DNA of 64,000 nt from Camillea tinctor (taxonomy: Eukaryota; Ascomycota; Sordariomycetes; Xylariales; Xylariaceae). Shown one piece after another: positions 60,199-64,000 of this stretch; the stretch's first letter is position 1, and each line of letters starts with the position of its first letter. A program made the position numbers and the translations under genes. The DNA lies in assembly GCA_022578605.1 (NCBI GenBank), contig MU394139.1, forward strand, positions 81,710 through 145,709, given 5' to 3'. Under the pieces are notes generated by a model. The model had not been told where the DNA came from. It saw only the letters and a program-made list of their open reading frames with translations, and ran no database searches.

Positions 60199-60650
60199 CC
60201 TGTATAGTATAATTGCGTATATCAAAGTTGAGTTGGGAAGAATGATTTCGCCTCATTGATTTTAAATTGTAGAAGGTCAGTTTTATAGGGCGTGCGGGGT
60301 GTGTACTTTAATACCATAAGTATCCCCGCGGTTAGACGCTCAGCCTTGTGCAGATATACTACCCTAGCCTAGTAATATCAATTTGAAAGTAAAGCACCTA
60401 GATAAGCGATGTAGATCTGGAGGATCATACCATTCCCTCACCCTTTTTGAAACCAACACCAACCCGACAGGCTAGGTCGGCGGCTCGCCACATATTTATT
60501 CAGGCTTCCCTCTCATGGGCGTTTATATGCCAATCGTTACCATTAATAGTTCGATCCCCTGCGGTATTGCTAGGCTAGCCGGGCAATTTTATAGACTAAA
60601 CTCCAATCACATACAAGAAGGATGTCTACATATTCTGTTTATAGGTAAAG
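60199..60650. other. promoter side of the DUF3632 gene
   Basis: About 450 nt of normal composition lies between the DUF3632 start and AT-rich block 2. No gene is seen; it presumably holds the promoter. Confidence 0.6.
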
Positions 60651-63600
60651 AGTTGTTATGACTTGTTAAGGGGTAATTTGCCTATATTTAAAAATTAAAA
60701 TAATTGTTTTAAAATGGCCGTACTAAATTTACTTTCTTATTTTGTAAAGGGATTTTTAGCTTTTTATATAAACGGGCAGCTTAATGTTTTGCTTATAAAA
60801 TTTTTTAGCTATTAGCGCATATTTTAATATTTTAAATATATAAAGCATAAATATTAATACTTAACGCTAACTTTTTTAAATATGTTAAATTTATTATTTA
60901 TTTTTTTAGTTTTAACTTTTTATTTACTTTTATTTTTATATATTAATATATTGCTTAATTATTAAATATATATAAACTTATAAATTAAAATATTTATATT
61001 GTAATATTACTTTTTTTTTAATTAAGTTTTGCTTTAAAACTTACTTAACTTTTTTATTATAAAATTTATTAAAATACTTTTTTTTTTAAGTTTAAAAAAA
61101 GTATATAAATTTTTTAAAAAAATAATTAAAAAGTTTTTAAGTTTATTTTAACTTTTTAAAAAATCTTTTTTATTTAATTAAATATTATACTTTTTTATTT
61201 ATATTAGTTAAATTTATAATAGCTTTAATATTATAATTATTTATTATTTAAACGTTATTAGCATTTTTTAATATTTAATTTAAGTTTAAAAAAGCTTATT
61301 TATTTAATTAATATAGTTTAATAAAAAAAATATAAAAAACGTTATATATATACTATTTAGCTAATAACTTAAAACGCATAATAATAAAAAAAATAATTTT
61401 TTAAATTTAAAAAAAACTTATTATTTTTTAATTAAATTTTTTTAAAAGCTTATAAGTTTTAATATTATGCTTATTAAGCATAATTACATTTTTTATTTAA
61501 TAATAAAATATTTTAATTTATTTTTAATTTATATATTTATATAACTTATTTTGCGCTAATTTAAACATTTTTAAGGTTTTTTTATATAATTTAATTATTT
61601 AATGTATATATAATATATTAATAAAAACTTTAATTTTTAATTTTAAAAAATTATTAACTATAAAATAATATTTATAATTAGCATAAAAAAGCAAAATTTT
61701 AATAAATATAAAAATAGCGTTATTATATATAAACTTTATAATAAAAATTAAATTAACTTAATTATTTATTTTTTAGTTTATAAAAATTTATAAATATATT
61801 TTTAATGTTTAATTAATTTTTTAAGTTTATTTATTTATTTAAAAGTAAAACGCTATATTTATATAAAATTTAATTTTTAATAACTTTAAAAAAATTATTA
61901 AAACTTAAACGTAAATTTTAAGTTATAGTTAAAAACTATATTTTTTAATAAATTATATATTTATTATATTTTTTTAGCAAAAATTTTAATAAAGTGCTTT
62001 ATATTTTATTTTTTTTTTTAAAAAAAAATAAAATGTATTATTTTAATAAATTAATTAATAATAATTTAAAGCTAATTACATTTTTTTAACATAAAAAAAT
62101 TAGTAATAAAGTTTATAAAAATAAATTACTATAATAAATATAATAATTTAAAAAATTATAACTTTTTATAAAAAAAATATTTAAGTGCTTTATTTTTTTA
62201 ATAATTAAAATAGTTTTTAATATATTAAATAATTTTTTTATTTATTTTAAGCTATTAAAAATTTTATTAAATAAGCTTAATTATTTTAAATTAATTTATA
62301 TAACTTATTATTTTAAAATTATATTTTAACTTATATTGCATATAAAGGCATTCCCAGGAGCATAGGTACATACATGAGGTAATCACGTAACTAGAAGATC
62401 TTGGCACCTTAAAACGCAAGCTTCATTATTTTATATATATAAAGAAGCTTGTTTCTCTTTTGCTTTGCAGATCTATAATTAAAAAATCAATCTTTTATGT
62501 GCCTTTAAACCATTTACGTATATAAAAGCAATAACTTAAAAATATTTTTTTTAAATATAAAGTTATTAAATATTTAAAGTTTATATTAATAATATAGTAA
62601 TTTTTAATTTAATATTGATTTTTAATTTATAAAATTTTAAAGCTTTTTTTAATAAAGCTTGTTTTTTTTAATAGCGCTTAATATGCTTTTAATAAAAAAA
62701 GTATTTTATTATTTATATAAAATATTTTAAAGTTTTATAAAAGCTATTAATATAAATAAAGCAAAATGTTTTTTTTATAATATTGTTTTTATAAGTTAAT
62801 ACTTACTTTTTTTTTTATTAAAGTAATGTTTTTAACGCTTAAAAAATATATTTAATTTGCTATTATTTTTTTTTAATTAGTAATAAATAATAAAATTAAT
62901 ATTTATTATTTTATTAGCTTATTTAACTTATTTTTTATTTAATATTTTAATTATTAAAAAATATATTAAGTTTTAATAATTAAAATATATTTAAACTATA
63001 TATTTAATACTTTTTAAATATTATTTTTAAACTTTAAAGCTATTAATAATAATAAATAATTTTTTATTGTAAATTTTATAATTAATTTTAATAACTATAA
63101 ACTTTTAAAAATAATAAGCTATAAAGTATAACTTTTTATTTTTTTTTTTAAAAAAGTATAGCTTTTAAAGCAAAGTTTAAAACGTTAACTTTAAAAATAT
63201 ATAGTTTAAATAAGTTAAAGTAAATTAGCATTAAAGCTATAATAAAAGCATATTTAAAAAATTTAAACAAATAAGTTATATTATTAATTTATTTTTAATT
63301 TTTTAAATTACTTATAATAAAGCTAATAAATAGTTTATAAATTTTAAAGTAATTTTTAATAAATTTTTAATAAAAATTTATAAAGTTTATAAAAAATTAT
63401 ACTTTTTTTAAACTTTTAAATTGTTTTTAAAAAAATATTGCTTTAACTTTTTTTTAAAATATTTTAATGCTTTTTAAAGTAATAATATACTTTAAAAAGT
63501 TGACTTTTTAAGTTTTTTAAACGCATTTATTAAGCGCAATTATAAGTTTTTTATTAAATAAGCGTTTAAAAACTTTTTTAATTAAATTATTATATTTTTT

Positions 63601-64000
63601 AATAATGTTAATATAAATAAATATGTTGTTAATATATGCTATAATGTTAATATTAAGTAAGTTTTAAAGTATATAATTAATTATATTTTAAAACGTAATT
63701 AAAGCATTAATTAATTTAAATAATATAATTATATATTTATAAAATTTATATTTATATTAAAAAACTATTTTTTATTTATTTTTTTTTTTAATTTAAATAA
63801 AATAAAATTTATTTTTTAAATTAATTTTAATAAATTACTTAATAAAATATATTTTATTTTATAGTTTTTTAAAAAGCAAAAAAAATATTAATTTAGCTTT
63901 ATAACGCAATTAAAACTTTTATAATTTATATATAATTAAAAACTTTTATTATAAAGTTTTAAAATAAAAAAAATAAAAATAAACGTTAATAACTTAAATT
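60651..64000. repeat. AT-rich RIP-type block 2 (continues past the window)
   Basis: This has the same character as block 1: nearly pure A+T, C followed by T or G, CpA and TpG scarce, and no open frame of note. It runs to the window end. A short island of more ordinary composition lies at about 62337-62520. The original repeat is not recognisable by eye. Confidence 0.85.
62337..62520. repeat. non-RIPped island with imperfect inverted repeat
   Basis: Inside block 2, about 180 nt keep normal base use, including several CpA and TpG. At its centre an imperfect inverted repeat runs from AGATCT (62396-62401) through AAGCTTC to GAAGCTT and AGATCT (62469-62474) around a TATATATAT centre. It may be a later insertion or a protected fragment. 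Confidence 0.5.

Overview
The window is nuclear DNA of a filamentous ascomycete, most likely a Sordariomycete or close relative. Genes carry short GT-AG introns (about 46-90 nt) with CTAAC/CTGAY-type branch points. The gene families are typically fungal: Prm10/ThrE, the CAP20 perilipin, NACHT-type NLR, DUF3632, and Hub1 with an RD-rich extension. Two long AT-rich blocks, almost without CpA and TpG, carry the mark of repeat-induced point mutation (RIP). Gene density is low: about nine recognisable protein genes in 64 kb, separated by long spacers with pyrimidine tracts, G/C homopolymers, dispersed repeats and decayed gene fragments.

Layout. 1-13.2 kb: no firm gene; a perfect-looking hairpin (804-869), short dispersed repeats (2.79-3.40 kb), then a long spacer ending in the CT-rich leader of the first gene. 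13.2-15.9 kb (+): Prm10/ThrE-type membrane protein, three exons. 15.9-24.05 kb: spacer. 24.05-24.9 kb (-): tandem-RRM RNA-binding protein. 25.9-26.3 kb (-): possible small Cys-containing protein. 26.9-28.6 kb (+): 5'-truncated, frameshifted NLR remnant, followed by copies of the same short repeats seen at 2.8-3.4 kb. 31.5-33.3 kb (+): secreted GH43 glycosidase whose reading frame is split by a 240-bp MITE-like element with 34-bp terminal inverted repeats and a 5-bp target duplication. 36.5-37.2 kb (+): CAP20/perilipin. 39.6-40.0 kb (+): unidentified 3' gene fragment. 41.0-43.0 kb (+): coiled-coil protein with an Ala-His-Ser repeat. 44.9-45.5 kb (-): decayed, intron-bearing gene fragment. 45.9-46.1 kb: assembly gap between an 82-G run and a 24-C run. 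46.2-48.0 kb (+): zinc-finger protein with a frame break in a G9 run. 48.4-49.4 kb (-): helix-hairpin-helix protein, convergent with it. 49.6-53.1 kb: AT-rich block 1. 53.5-53.8 kb: TA-flanked foldback MITE. 54.5-55.1 kb (-): pseudogene with two in-frame TGA stops. 58.0-58.8 kb (-): Hub1. 59.1-60.2 kb (-): DUF3632 protein. 60.65-64 kb: AT-rich block 2, with one short island of normal composition.

There is no operon or obvious biosynthetic cluster; the genes appear to be independent units. The common theme is genome decay and transposon activity around a few conserved housekeeping genes. The clearest unusual events are the recent MITE insertion into GH43, the foldback MITE, the truncated NLR, and several relics whose reading frames can still be followed. 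All protein identities come from recognising motifs by eye; no database search was possible.
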